Assembly (NCBI GenBank): GCA_032718565.1
Contig: JAVGVS010000043.1
Coordinates: forward strand, 1,056,042-1,120,041
DNA: 64,000 bases
Direction: 5' to 3'
Source of the DNA: Distichodus sexfasciatus
Lineage: Eukaryota; Chordata; Actinopteri; Characiformes; Distichodontidae
Shown: positions 11,672 through 25,404 of the stretch, one piece after another
How positions within the stretch are numbered: the first letter of the stretch is position 1
How the letters are laid out: each line of letters opens with the position of its first letter
The notes under the pieces: generated by a model
What the model saw: the letters and a program-made list of their open reading frames with translations, nothing else
Databases searched by the model: none
What the model was told of the DNA's origin: nothing
Made by a program: the position numbers and the translations under genes

Positions 11672-14600
11672 AACGATAGCATCTTGCAGGTAAGAAGAAC
11701 CGGCTTGTCTTCTTTAAACTCTGTTAGATTTTCTTTGCTTTTTTTAAAATCAGGAATGAACATTCACAAAGACCGAGGGTCCGTTTTATCTCTGCCTTAA
11801 CTGAATCCAATGTGTGGATGTTTACAAGAGCGTTTTGAAGTTCATGTGTCATTTCAACAACATGTGCTGTACTTACAAGGGAATAGAGCAAAAGGTAAAT
11901 TTGTCATTTTGTTTGGAACAAGCCTCATAAATCATATCTTGACTCATTGTGAATGTACATAAGTGTGTAATAATATTTTCAATATATGCTCAAGACATTG
12001 GCATCTAAAGAATCTTACATTTGACTGCTCTAATTTATGAAAAAAATAGCCCTTCAGTATCAAGGCTAGATATTTGTAACCTATGGAAGACTTCATACTC
12101 CTTGCTAACATTTTAATAGAGATAGAAAGAGAGAGCGGGCGAGAGAGGGAATTAATTCAGGCAAAGATTTGTCGGGCGAAATGAGAAAAAGAGAAAGTGC
12201 AAATAATATTTCAGCAAATAATATCTGAGTGTTCACGCTGAGTCCTCACAATGTCTCTCCACAGTGTGCTTAAAGGAGCAAATGAGAAGCATTAACATCC
12301 GTCTCTGTAGATGTACTTATTTCTAAATTGACCTTTTAACGGGTTCGGCTATGTCTCATTTTTGTCAAAATGTAATGAGGCTTGGTGTTCATGTTTTATG
12401 TAAGCAGCACCATTAGTGCACATAGACTAGACAGACAAATAGACCTGGTATAAGTATTAGAAGCAAGTATCAGATCTAAAACTACATTGCATATAGAGGC
12501 TAATGGAGAGTTACAAGTACAGTAATGTGTAGCTTGTCCATGTGTGGCAAACTGGCAAAGTAGAGCTGTCATTCGCACCCTCCAGCCCTGACCTTCGTGT
12601 AATTAGCCAGACCGTGCGAATCAGGCAAAAGCAACAAGCTGCCTCTACCATCAAACACAACCATCAAAGCATGTGATGAGGGAAGGGGAAGAGGTTATTC
12701 ATTATCTTTGATTAGTCAATAAAACGAATCAAAAAAATGTTTCTCTGATCCATATTCAATGGGTAATGAAGGGGAGAAATGCTAATTTAATAGACCTGCT
12801 AAAAGTAAAGGTGTGTCAGAGAGGAACTGATGTAGATCTGAGGAATAATTTCTCATCAGATAATGAGTTTACCTTCCCATTTTAAAGTTTTTTTCATCTC
12901 TCAGGGTTTGCATTATGATTATGGGTTATAAAAGAAAATGATGATTGCTATAATGATGCAAAATTACAAAAAGAGTATGCTAATGCTGGGGTTTGTTATG
13001 CTCTGTGGAGAACTTCACCGTCTCACTGTATTGTTTACTCAGGCAAAGTGCTGGAGTAAAATAATTACTCTCATTTAATGGAGGAGTTTATAATCATAGA
13101 GAAGCAGTGATGGACCACCTTTTCCTTTCCATGTGGAATTGCTATGAATGTATTTGTAGAGCTTCAAATACCCTACATCTTTTTGTTACTTTTATTTCGG
13201 AATAAAATGCTATATGACAGACACACACGGACAGACAGACAGATGACACATTTCTGATATTTTAAAGGTCCCATATTATTTTTTAAAAATCACCTTTTCT
13301 GTTCTTTGGACATCTGTTTGGGTCTGTGCTGCCTCTACACACACTGTAAGTTTGATAAAAATGGTGAGTTGTGTTAGTATTAATCTACGAATGTCAGAAA
13401 TTGTGTGCTTAAATGAGCCATTTAGATTTCTCACCTACTTATACATCACAGTGAATAACTCCACCAGGTAGAACTGCTAGGACTTCCTTATCTGCCATGC
13501 TTTCATGCAAGCGCTAACGTAGAAATCGCAATGAAGAAGTCTATGGGCGGAGTGTTGTGTTGAACATATGTGGCTATATGGATGGTCTGTTAGCTGCAGC
13601 CATGTCAATTATTTTCACGTGAGGTAAACTCTCGCCATGCTGTCTACGCCCCAGTTCTGGAGTGGGACATACAAAGATAAGCACTGCTGCTATTTGAATG
13701 CATTTGAATGCAGTTTAGGCTTTGGGACACTGTAAAAGGTCTTCATTTCCAAGGGCACAGAAAATCAAAAGATGTAAAATGGCAAAGGTGACTTTCCGGA
13801 TTTTAACAAATCACAGCTAATGGAAAAAAAAATAGCAGCAAATAAATTCATAAAGAAAAGCTTGGAATGGAACAATTTCAAGAAACAGGACTGTTTACTC
13901 ATGCCATAGCAGGCAGACGGCATAGCTCGAAGATGAGTAATTGAGACGTGAGGGCCTTAGGGATAAGAAAGAAAAGCAGACTGGTCCCGGCAATAGAGCT
14001 TCTGCTTTCAGCTCCCCACCATCAATACTGTTAAATGACAGTGATGTAGTGCTTTCATAAAACAGGATGTGGGATCAAATCCACATTAATTGGCCAGCAT
14101 GGGACATAGCATGGAGAACCTTGAAGGAGGGCTTGACCAATGGCTGTCACTGTTATATGGTCAGCAGGAGATGTAAATTTCTTGTGGATTTGTGCTTGCC
14201 TTCAAGTCTCCCCCTCTGGCAGGTTGTATCTCTCACACTCATCTCTCACACTCCATCACCATTTCTCAAAATGCCTTATTGCTCCTTTTTGACAGGTCAG
14301 AAAAGATGAATGGATTCAGTAAGATTTTGTGCATCAGAATGATTTTTTTTTCAGACTTGACTTATCAGCAGAGAAAAGAACCTAATAGGATTTGGTAATT
14401 AGCAGTTTAATTCATAAATTATCATTGCTGGTCGGGTAGAATTAGACATCGTTCTCATTGTGCAGTAATTGCTTGCAGTTTAGGTCCTATTTCACAGCTG
14501 AGCACATTGCTAAACCCCGGGGCAGGCGTGCCATGGCCTGGTCTTGTTAAAAGCGGTGCTGCTGATTGGTTAGGATTAGGAAGTCAGCGTTGGCGCTCAT

Positions 14601-16862
14601 TACCGCCTAGTGTTCCGGAGAGAGAGCGAAACCAAGTGTGCAAACCCACGCACTAAAATGAGCACACATTCATGTGGAAACATGCAAAACTTCAACTGCA
14701 TGCAAAAATCCTATTGCTGTGAATTGACAGGTCATTTGAATCTGAGTTTTCAACACGTGTTTTCAGAAGAAATTATGTAGTAGTTACAAAGTCAGTATAA
14801 AGTATTTTTATGACTCTAGTTTAAGTCTTGTCTTGCTGTCTGCTTGTATCTGCTCAAAGAGACCAAGATAATCTCTGCTGAAAATCCCACAACAGCAGCC
14901 CTGCCATTCAAAAAGAGTACAAATACTGGAGTGAGATTCCATCACTGCAGAAGATTACACTGGTCAGGGAAGGACTGCAAAACAATCTTAATGCTCAAAA
15001 TGGCTTGGAAGTGGTAGAACCTTTTGTTATGAATTTTGATGGGGTTGCACAGGTTTTTGGGTCCCTTTCTGAACTTTTGGAAAGGATCTATGTGAATTCT
15101 GTATTAGAATTGTCAAATATGGAAATGAATTTGATTGCATTATGATTTGTAATACCTGTACTCACCATAGTTGTTTTATTTAGGCAAATGTTACGTTTGT
15201 GAGGGGCAAAGTCTCCTGAATCATTGTTGTGCAAGAATTATGGTTAATCCCTTAATGCTTTAACATTTTATGACTTGCTTAACAGATTATGCAGTTCATT
15301 AACACTATCTTTATCATTATTATAACTAGTAAAGAAAAACAGCTTGTGTTCGCAACTTTTTTCTCTCCTGTCATATAGTGGCTCATATACAGGCTTGAAT
15401 CAATGGTTAGGAAAAGCAGTTATATTTTTTCAGTGTTTATTGTCATATATATGGTCACCTTTAGCTCTGAATGACAGCAGTATCCCATATGTATCCTGCC
15501 AAGGAAGTTCCCTAGAGGTCTCAGCTGGCCTGCTCTATGCTCTAACTCTTCTGCCCATTGATATAACCCTGCAGTAGCCACACTGCAATGACAATCGAAA
15601 GAGAGGAAAGAGAAAACAGACATGCCCGGTTTAATATTCATCTGCTTTAGCTGACAGGCATATCCAGAGATGAATGCTTAACTGAAAGAAGGTGAGACTA
15701 GCAAGAGAGAATCTCCCATCCATATACTCATGCCTGCCACCTTCCAAAGAGACACGGTTCCAGAAGATCTACTTCTGGTTGATGTTGGGAATAAAGTGTG
15801 TTATGCTAAATGCCAGAGTCACCTAACTGTATAGCAGAAGAGCGCAGACTCCTGGGAGGATATAACTAAGCTGAATAGGAAAATAAGCCTCTTCTCCCTG
15901 AATGCCTCTGTGACAAAATGGCCTATCACTGAATGGAATGCGTCTGTACATCGGGGACACTGTGAAATAAAAGCTGTCATTAGCTAGGAGGAACCGTTCC
16001 AGAACTTGAATGATGCATTTTTTTGAGATCAATAAAGCCACTCTTATCAATAGAGCTTTTGCCTCCATTAGTGATAGGCGTGCAAAGAGATTTTGCTAAA
16101 TTAAATTTCAAATTGAGCCAAAATGATAATGCAGCATCTATTGCTTCAACTAACTTGAGGATGCTTGACAACAAATTGAATTGGAATGGCAGCACAACAA
16201 AAGGCTCCTCCACACAACAAGCCAGGGGAGGAATGGGGCTAAAATATGAAGAGAGCCATTTCAGGACCACGGACAGCGAGGATTTGGCTATAGCGGCAGC
16301 TGAGAGAAAGAGATTTTATGGCTTGATCCAAACAGCGAAGGCTCGGACTCCACACCCTTGGGGACGTTAATCAGTTTCCTACTGAGCCAGGATATCTCCT
16401 TATTAAATGAACAGGGGACAGAATATCTCTGTCTTCTATTGTAATTGGAACCGTGGGAACTATTTCATCCTATTACCGTCTTTTGTGCTGGAAACATTGT
16501 TTGTTTTGACACATTTGTTTATCTGACCATGAAATCATCTCGAAGCACGCTCCAGAAGGGGGCTATTATATTGGGCTCTAAAAATAGATTTATTGCAGTG
16601 CCCGGAGTGATTTTGAGTGGCCTGGCATCAGCAGGTGAGACAGAAGCCGCCTCAACAACAATACACATCTGATTTAATTGAGCCGTGAAGAATAGCATTG
16701 TGGGTAATGGGAAGTTTTAGTACGCATCCCATAAGCACACCTCCCACACTGATTTCAGCCTGGAGCAGCCGACAAACTTCCCATTATCACACCAATGGGG
16801 ACCTGTAGAGTTTGGAAATGGAAAGACAGAGATGGCTCTGGTGTCGCTGACTGTTTGTTGGG
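11672..16862. other. gene-free region with candidate regulatory islands
   Basis: No exon recognised. A decayed repeat may start at 13264 (TTAAAGGTCCCATATTA, a word common at ends of fish MITEs). Islands around 12840-13080, 14380-14660 and 15980-16720 are complex and rich in TAATTA, CAGCTG and TGATTG motifs. The frame at 16023-16370 (115 codons) is open, but the opposite strand is open too and it resembles no known protein. Confidence 0.4.
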
Positions 16863-16880
16863 GGAGAGAGAGAGACAAGC

Positions 16881-16918
<38 letters not shown>
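16863..16918. repeat. (GA)n microsatellite
   Basis: Interrupted GA tract of about 56 bp, pure over the last 30. Confidence 0.95.
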
Positions 16919-16921
<3 letters not shown>

Positions 16922-17069
16922 ACACACATGGCTAAATCCCAAGGCAGGTAGACAATGCATCAACTTCACTCAGCAGTATGCTATTTTATATTTGCTGAGC
17001 ATTCACAATCTGGCAAGCCTCGACTAGCATCCCACAAACACTGCTGCATTAATTACACATTGAATGCGA

Positions 17070-17094
17070 ATGTGTGTGTGTGTGTGTGTGTGTG
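17070..17094. repeat. (TG)n microsatellite
   Basis: Pure TG run of about 25 bp. Confidence 0.95.
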
Positions 17095-18720
17095 GGAAGT
17101 GGGTGGGTATATTCATGGGGTAAACTTATTTATACTTGAACAAACCTTAACTAACACAGAGAACCTGCATTATAATGATATTTCCAAAATTATTGCAACT
17201 TAAATCATCATCACAACTTTGGATGGATAAATCATCATTCTAATCCGTATGAAAAGATTTTCTATGTAATAAAAGATAAACAAAAAGTGTAATGGGTGTG
17301 ATAGACGCACAAACACCTACAGAGAGTCTCTATTATAAGGTGTGAATTGAGCCTCTCTGACTCAGCCTCTGACTCTGGTGTGAATCAACTCTAGGAACAC
17401 TTAAGGAAGTGCAAAAGGATCTTAAACTTTGATGCTTTCCCTTTGTAGATTTATTGGAATAGCACAGCCAAGACAAGAGGGAAATGACACTGCAGGTCTT
17501 TCAGAATGAAGGAATGCCAGCAAGTTACTTTAACCAAGAATCAAATTCGTTATTTGTTATATGTATGGTTATACAATTACAATATGTAGTGAAATGTAAC
17601 CATGGCTTACTAATTCCTAATTCTGGTTCTAATCCTAATTCTTTGATAAATAGTCATTGTGGACTTGTGGTATGATATCTGCATTTGTAGATTCTAGTTT
17701 GACTGTATTTTAGCTCCATCACCACTTCCACTGAACCACCGAAGCTATACACAGGGCACCAGACTTACACGGGGCCATATACATCATTTCTCATTATCCT
17801 TTCATTTTTCATTATGCCACAAAGTGCACAAAGTGCCCAGGCACTGCTGCTTCCAGCCATGCTCTTAATGCCATGCTAATGCCAGCTCATACTAATAAAG
17901 ACCATAAAACATTTATTAACAAGTCTGACAAGTCTGAGCTCCCAGTGCTGGATATGAAGTTGTTTAATTCCATCCCTCAAACTCCCACTTGTGTTTCCTC
18001 ATATATAAATATTTCTATTCAACCCAGTTGAAAGCAATATTATGTGTACCACTATTCATTTTTAATACAATTCAACTCCCACTAATAGTCTCTCTTCTAC
18101 TGTTGACCTTTCAGAGGGAACACGCATTTGTATGTCAGACATAGTGCCTCGTCGCGCCGACGGACCCAGCGCAGAATTTCTTTATTCAGCTTTATCAATT
18201 CAATCTTTAAACAACTGAACTTCAATTAATGTGAAAAGTGCAGTGTGTCTCTTCATCTCATAAATGGCATGCGGTATAAGGCCCAGTGCTGTTTTCAATA
18301 ATTATAGCATTTATCAGACTCGCTTACATTAGGAGACACTTGGAACAGATATAAGTCTCCAGAGGGAAACTCAAGAGACTATAGCACAAGGCTTTAATTA
18401 AGAGTTGGAGAGGAAAGCTTTCCTTGAAACTGTTCAGGGTTATCTTCAGAAATCCTTGGAACATAGAATCTCAATTACATCTCCCATGCTGCAATGTGGA
18501 GGACAATATTAGCAGTCATCCTACTGACTGACAGTTTGCAAACAGGCCCTGGGTGAAGAGTTAATAGAGGACATGGTCATTATGAACTATACAGGATCTT
18601 TCAAACACCAAGGAGGTGGAAAGTGGGATTATAGAGGAAGCATTTCCTGAAGAAAAGTGCATGATTTCTGTGTACTAAAACTGTACAAAAGGTGAAACTT
18701 TTAAAAAGGAGAAAGTAAAA
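17095..18720. other. intergenic, no gene recognised
   Basis: AT-rich unique sequence with no exon-like signal. Nothing here resembles a repeat I know. Confidence 0.45.
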
Positions 18721-18960
18721 ATGAGTGAAAATGATTGATTATTTGTCATTGTGAACACAGCACAGCACACAATGCAGCAGAACGAAATGTGACTGTATTT
18801 GACCCATCCGTGAAGGAGTAATGGGCAGCTGATATGGACAGCACCTGGGGAGCATTGCTTGGGCACGGTACTTAGCTCATGAGTACCTCAGTGGTACCTT
18901 TACCAGTCCGGGATTCGAACCAACTGCCAACTCCCTAAATTAAATGTTAAGCAACCAACT
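18721..18960 (-). repeat. tRNA-derived SINE, family A copy 5
   Basis: Left end ATTATTTGTCATTGTGAACA; right end with GTCCGGGATTCGAACC, the best preserved inverted B box in the window, followed by decayed CCAACTCCC. Confidence 0.87.
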
Positions 18961-19986
18961 GATAAAGCTGCTTATAGATGTTTCTGCTGATTATAGTTGA
19001 CCTTGCCTTTGAATTAAAATTAATCTCAAATCAGTAACAGACAAAATACCAGAAAAGTAATGGCACAGCACCGAAAAAGTGGCAGTTGGGCTATTGACAA
19101 TAAACCCAATAGTTCTAGTCTCCTCTGTGAGCTGAGATCAGTGTTAAAGGCATTAGCAGCGTAAAAATGTGTTACAAAAATGGGAAAAAGAAGAAGTACT
19201 CAGCAATCACAAACAAGTGAACGGCCAAGGGTCCGTTTTGTCAAATGAATTCTGTCTTCCCCAAATACAGCAAACATTGTGTCATGGTTGGTGGTTGAAG
19301 CACAAGGCTGGATCCTCAAGTGCTGAACAAGGTTTTAAGATAAGAACAAGTACTGTCCAAGGTGGAAGAAGTCCTTGATACTCTGTAGAAAACGTGACAA
19401 TGTGGACAGCTATGGAAAGCTATGGACCAATAAGGGCAAACAGGTATCATGACTCAACCAAGCAAGGAGCTGGTGGGTAGAGATGTGGGCCTTCGCAATA
19501 ATATTTGTCGCAATATATTTGAACATTTGGTTTAAAGCATGTACACAGGGACAACAGTCATCAAGTGTTTGAATGACTTAATCAGAAGTCTGTTATGTAA
19601 ATCTACCTTTCAAATGGCATAAATTGCAGAAATTCACTACAGATTGTAAAATAATGATCAGCATCTTAAGATATGACAACGCAAAATTCTATTCAATTGC
19701 TATAAACATGTTAACTCACATCATAATCAGTCTGAGTTGCGTCTGGGCCTTGAATCTCTGTAGAGAATTAAGATGTGCTCTTATGACTTATTTTTGCAGA
19801 AAGGCAGAAACTAAAAAATGAGCCGCAGTGGGCTCAGATGAACTCAGATGTGCATTTGCTGTCTGTGCTTCACTCTCTGATAGAGTTCAGCTGCTCTGCA
19901 TAATCTTGATGAGGAAGCAGATGAGATACAGCTGCAGGCGAGTCATCACACATATAACAGGTGTGTATGTGAGTGATGAAGAGATA

Positions 19987-20011
19987 GTGTGTGTGTGTGT
20001 GTGTGTGTGTG
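19987..20011. repeat. (TG)n microsatellite
   Basis: Pure TG run of about 25 bp. Confidence 0.95.
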
Positions 20012-20524
20012 CTCATGCTATCCCCTCAGTGAGCTTGTAAGCACCCCAGGCAACTTTGTCTACCTAAATGAGCAACGTTGCAGTAAATGAATTGTTTTGT
20101 CTCCTTTAGGACACAACTGTTTCTGCTGATCATCTGACAAGTGATTAATGTGCTGCTGTCTGAGTTCTCCGCCTGATGGAGCACTGACACCTGACTGGCA
20201 AAATAAGATCTTATTGTTATTATTCAGCGGTTTAATTAATAATCGCAGTCCCACACAATACACTGTGCTAAACAGTGGTATGTGAGGAAGGTTTTAAAGT
20301 CCTTATTGAACTGTAAAGATAGGAACACCTCCAGCTTTTATTTCAAAAATCTGCTATGAGAGTCACCTCTCAAAAATAGCGAGACCAGAAAGTGTGTTTT
20401 TTTGTGTGCCATTCTTTTTATTCTTACTATTAATATATTATTCCCATTATCTTTGTTGTTGGTGCTGTGCTGCACTTGTTATTAAGTTTTCCTTTCATCA
20501 TGGGGCACAATAAATCCAGTTCCT

Positions 20525-20544
20525 ACACACACACACACACACAC
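20525..20544. repeat. (AC)n microsatellite
   Basis: Pure AC run of 20 bp. Confidence 0.9.
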
Positions 20545-22324
20545 GTTCAACCTCTCAAATCACTACTTCATTCTCTTGTCACTTCTGCTCATTCTCCAGC
20601 AAATGCTCATAGTCAGGAGAAACTGTCAGTCATGTCAAAACCAATACACCATGGTGCGGCAAATCCATGTGTTCAGTATTACACAAATCGGAGTTCTTAT
20701 GACTGTCCTCTCATCCACAAACTCTTCTTTTATTCTGTATGGAAACGGCATACCTCTAATATTAAACCCACTGAGCAGTCTCATATTTCATACTGTATTA
20801 AAATGTGCTGCCCTTTAGGTGAGTGAACAACACTTTCAATATATGTCTAATCCCTGGCTTTAAAAGACCCTGGTGAGTGTGTTTGCACTATAGAAGCACT
20901 GGCTGTTGATATTGTCTTCAGTTCCATTATGAACTGCCCCTAACACACCAAAAACAGAGGGACAATAGACATATTCCCTAATAATTAATATTTCTTTTCA
21001 TTCTAAATTTTATTCCCTTTTCTGCCATAGACCACTGCCATTAGTTAGCATTATCTGCTGCTACTTAACAAAAAATAGCCCTACCCAGAGCGCTGAAATA
21101 GAAGTGACACAGCTTAATGATGAAAATGGAAAAATATTACGCAGCAGAAATTCACTTATCAAAAGGCTTGAAGAAAACAAATGAGTCGGCTTGCCCCCAC
21201 TGAGCATTTTTTATTATTCATTAGAAAATATTCTCTTGTGAAGCACAATTACAAAGAGCTGATGCACTTATAATCATAACCTACTTCACAGATGGAGCAA
21301 AAGCATTGACCACAGCTGTACCTAGATCTGTACCTAACTAGCTAAGAGTTCTTCTAAAGGACAGGTGCTTTCCACGATCTGACCTGTTGTTTTTTTTTGT
21401 TTTTTTTTTACCCCACCTGCCCCTGAAGAAGCTTGTGTCTAATCTGGAGGCTATAGTTTTAACGAGGCCATCATGACCTGGTCAACTAGCACTAATCAGC
21501 TTTGCACTCCATTGTTTCGAGGACTTGTGTCTTTGTGCTGAGCCTCTCTCAGCGAGACTTCTGACGATGCCCGAGAGACCGGGGGCCGGGTCACCTTTTG
21601 CTTGTAACAATGGCTCCAAATGTTCCTACTCCATTTAGAGTACCTGAGTGTGAAGCACGTTGAATTTTAAGAAGGCCATTTGTTTGGAGGAGCCTGGATG
21701 AGAGAAGGGAATGAGCCACTTGAAGTGATGGAGCAGTCGAACGTCTGGTCACCTACATGAATTCGCTTGTGGAAATGGGGCAGGTGCTTCTGCTTTGTCG
21801 TGACTCCGACTCGTGCTCTGAAATTACAGATGGAAATGAAAGCTCGCCTCAGAGCCATGATCTCCAAACGGCGCAGCTGAGGAAGTGAAATGGCGCTGAG
21901 TGGATCCTTCCCGTCTCAAAGAGGTGACTGGATGCAAACGTGTTGGAGCACAGGGACAGGATGGCCTCTGTTGTAAAGGACAAGTCAGAAGTGACCAATT
22001 CCATTTCCATTTCTGGCGTCAGCCCCAGGGTGTGGATATCAGTCATGCTTAAAGATGAGGGCAGTTAGCATTTGACAATTTTATGTGAAGGTTAAACAAT
22101 TTACTTTGAAGGTTGCACTGTAAAAATTGATTTGATGAGTAAGTCAGGTTAACCTTCTTCTTTCATTTACTAAATATAGTTCATGCAATTTCAACTGAAC
22201 ACATCAAAAAATGTAAACTTTAAAACTTTAAAATCTAACTGAATGTACTCATTATTTCAACTCTGAGTATTGCCATTGGTCAACACAGAAATCACTGTGT
22301 GGTATTTCGCTTAGAACATTATAT

Positions 22325-23371
22325 GTGACCCTCCATGGCAAAACCAGTCACTTCTCTCAAATTTTCAAAAGTTATTATGCTATTATGCATAAATCAAGCT
22401 TCAAAATGATACCAATATCGAATGAATCGGACGACATATGACTGAGATATCAACATTCAAAGGAGTCAGGTTTCTCCTGTCACGCCAAGTTAGAAACAGA
22501 AAAGCTGCCTTTGAAGTTGACTATCGACATAGCACTCACAGACGCTTGGTGCGGTCGCGGCTACGTTTGTATTTACGGTAGCCTACGCTGCATTCACAGC
22601 CACACGGATAGCCTACCTGCGTTAGGTTAACTGAACTCGGGAGACGAAGATGGATTCCGGAGAAATATCTTCACGCTAGTCAACCAGTGGATTTACCGTA
22701 AATATTGAAGTAGAGCGGTCAAAACAGAAACTTTTAACATTCTGCTGGAATTGAATTCCTCACCTCAAAAAAGTCACGTTTTTAGGATGGAAAAGTTTTT
22801 CAGTGAAATTTATTCACAACAGTACAGTATAGACCTTTCATGAGTTTGATCGTCACAGCCGAGTACGCTTACGCTAAGCTACCAGGAAGCACAGCTCCTG
22901 AAAACTCACTGCACTGAGATCTCCATCTGAGATGCTTGGCGTTAGGTTTCGCTGATGCTACGTGGACATGGCGTGCAAGATGTGAGCGGGGGGGCTCGCT
23001 GCAATGAGAGGCCGTGGGGCTCCATCAGAGTTGATTGTTGTTTACCTTCGCTGATGCTACGTGGATGTGGAGTGCAAGACCTGAGCTGGAGCTTGCTGCA
23101 ACGCGAGGCTGTGGAGCTCCATCAGAGCTGATTGGCATTTATCTTCGCTGATGCTACGTGGATGTGGAGTGCAAGACGTGAGCTGGAGCTCGGGTCCTAT
23201 CGTGTGATCATGTCAGACCTGCATTGCTAAGTGGACTTTTAAGTGGGATAGACAAGCCTAAGCTTTGTGCTGTCTGCATTTGTTGTCTGCTTGGACTTTT
23301 GTGAATAAAAGAGTTATGATTCAGTCAACTCCTGCATCTGCACGCTCTCTCAAAAAGGGTTACCCCGACAA
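22325..23371 (+). repeat. dispersed repeat, LTR-like right part with internal tandem repeats
   Basis: The left end TGTGACCCTCCATGGCAAAA resembles a word common at the start of fish dispersed repeats. The right part holds a 98-bp tandem repeat (22951-23195) and ends with GTGAATAAAAGAGTTATG and CTCCTGCATCTGCAC, a layout like the R-U5 end of an LTR. No target duplication was identified, so the extent and class are uncertain. Confidence 0.4.
22951..23195 (+). repeat. 98-bp tandem repeat, about 2.5 copies
   Basis: GCTGATGCTACGTGGA recurs at 22951, 23050 and 23147 (steps of 99 and 97 bp), each followed by GTGCAAGA and, in two copies, GGCTCCATCAGAG or its variant GAGCTCCATCAGAG. The third copy is partial. 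Confidence 0.85.
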
Positions 23372-24119
23372 TGTGGCAGTATTAAATGAATGCTATATCT
23401 GATACCTCTACAAGTTATTGTATATTATTGAAACCACGATATCCTGCTATTTTGATTTTGCAAAATTCACTACCTATTGTTCCTGTGTGGCATGCTAACA
23501 CATTTACTTTTAAATAACCATGAAAACGCATAAAATTTTGTAATTTTGTAAATATTTTTGAATACATATATGTTTTAAACTGAGGTAAACAAAAGAAGTA
23601 TGTTAACATTATTGATCAAAACATTTTATAGTGTCTTCTCTTCCGTAAATTCCATGCTAAAACTGCTGCAGAATCATTCAGCCAAATAAGTGCAGATAAC
23701 TGGTACTGTGGAAAGTAAGTTTTATGTCATTTGGCAAAGTGGCTTTAGAGGAAATGGTAGCGCCTGCCAGTATAATCATACTAATGGCTCTCTGTGCTGC
23801 AGGGTGTGTGTGTGTGTGCACAAAGCTTCATGCCCCCTGATGCAGGCTGTCTGGTGCTGCAGGGGCTCATGCCTAGATTAACATTTCATTTTCACAGTGC
23901 CAATCACACCAGGTAAACAGAGGCAATGGCTGTGTAAACCTTGCCCAGATTGGACTTGTTGGAGTAAGGACCATGAGACATGAAAGAGTCGTTCAATGGG
24001 CAAGAAAGCATAAGAAGGACTCAGTCCTTGCACCCACAAAAAGACCACTCGCCCCACTATGTCAATCACAACCAGGGCAGAGAGGTGAATTACTTGTAGA
24101 GCAAAGATGCTATATGAAA

Positions 24120-24325
24120 AATATTCATTCATGCATTATATGAACCGTTTAATCCCAATCTATGTTGCGGGGACTGGAGCCTATCCCGGGGACTATGGGC
24201 GTGAAGCGGGGATCAACCCTGCACGGGCACGGGCACCAGCACACCGCAGGCCGCACACACACTTACATGACCACGCTCTCATTCACACCTTATGTGGGCA
24301 GTTTTAGAGCCTCCAATCAATCTAT
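24120..24325 (+). repeat. fish dispersed repeat, 5' part
   Basis: TATGAACCGTTTAATCCC, then GGGGACTGGAGCCTATCCC and ACACCTTATGTGGGCAGTTT. This matches the widespread fish repeat that reads 'cattcattatccgaaccgc...ggagcctatcccagc...'. The same family occurs at 25405-25680 (3' part) and 63632-63725 (5' end). Confidence 0.65.
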
Positions 24326-25404
24326 GGATATAAATTTGTTCAAGTTTCTGTAACATAATGTAGAGCTTTGCTTGGTGAAAGTGGAAGCCTTGATTCCAGT
24401 TATCACAACTTCAGCAAGGACTTTTGGATGCAGGCCAATTTCATTATGAAATTTTGTGGAATGAGTCTGATTGGTGGTGTTACGGTTACAAATCCCACCT
24501 TGGCTCAACCTTTTAGTCATTAGTCATTTTCATATCAAGCTCATTCACCATTTCCCCAAAATGGAAAGGCTATTTTCAGTTCAGTAGAGCAACGTGTCCA
24601 GATGATACCGGCACAAGGAAATTGACACTATGAGTGATAGCATCAGGGACACAAATGCATTCAAACAGTTCAGTAGAAATGAAGGAAAACGACACATTGG
24701 TTAGCATCTCAGTGGCATCTCAACGAATTTTGATGAAGATTGCTATGCAGACAGCGCATGGTTAGAATTTGCTGACTTAAACCTGGTGGAAACTCCACCG
24801 GTTTATAGCATAATGATGCGGAACCTTTATGTCTGAAATGAGGCTGTTTGGAGCTGTAATGGACACACAGTGAGTGTGTTTTAGCCTGTCATTACTGCTG
24901 TAGACTGATGCTTCTGAAAGGCGTCTAGGAAATACGCTACACCATCTTTACCTCTCAGGCCAGCTTTTTAATAATTACATAAACATGACAAAATCACCCA
25001 CACTTATCTATATTAAAAAATGACAATTTGGCCAAATTGCTATAAAAGCCCATGCAGGCAAAGAGCTGGTAGATCATAGTAATCATTTTTAATATATAAG
25101 AAAAAATTCAGAAGACGAAGTGGGAAATGGTAAAATCTTCTTTAAAGCTGTTTATCCACACATTGTGTGTTTTATGAGCTCGTAAAATTACCTCCCCATA
25201 TACCAGTGAGTCAAAACATTGTGACCAATTATGATGAATGGTTTTGCTCATCTGTTAACAACTTAATTTAACAAAATGTAATAAGATTGTTCATCATATT
25301 GCGACACATTTCTGCTCTTTCATTGCACTTTCTGTGTTTGCTGTAGTGCATTGTTTTTTCAAATTATTTTATGAAACTTGATCACAACCTCAAAATCCTA
25401 GCAA

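Larger units (their letters stand above)
18961..22320. other. gene-free, microsatellites and candidate islands
   Basis: Contains TG (19987-20011) and AC (20525-20544) dinucleotide runs. The segment 21400-22040 is GC-balanced and complex (for example GAGACCGGGGGCCGGGTCACC near 21575), unlike the surrounding AT-rich DNA, and looks like a candidate conserved element. No gene structure recognised. Confidence 0.4.

Noticed and set aside
16023..16370. 115-codon open frame as a gene
   Set aside because: The opposite strand is also open, no family signature, no splice partners; kept only as a candidate regulatory island.
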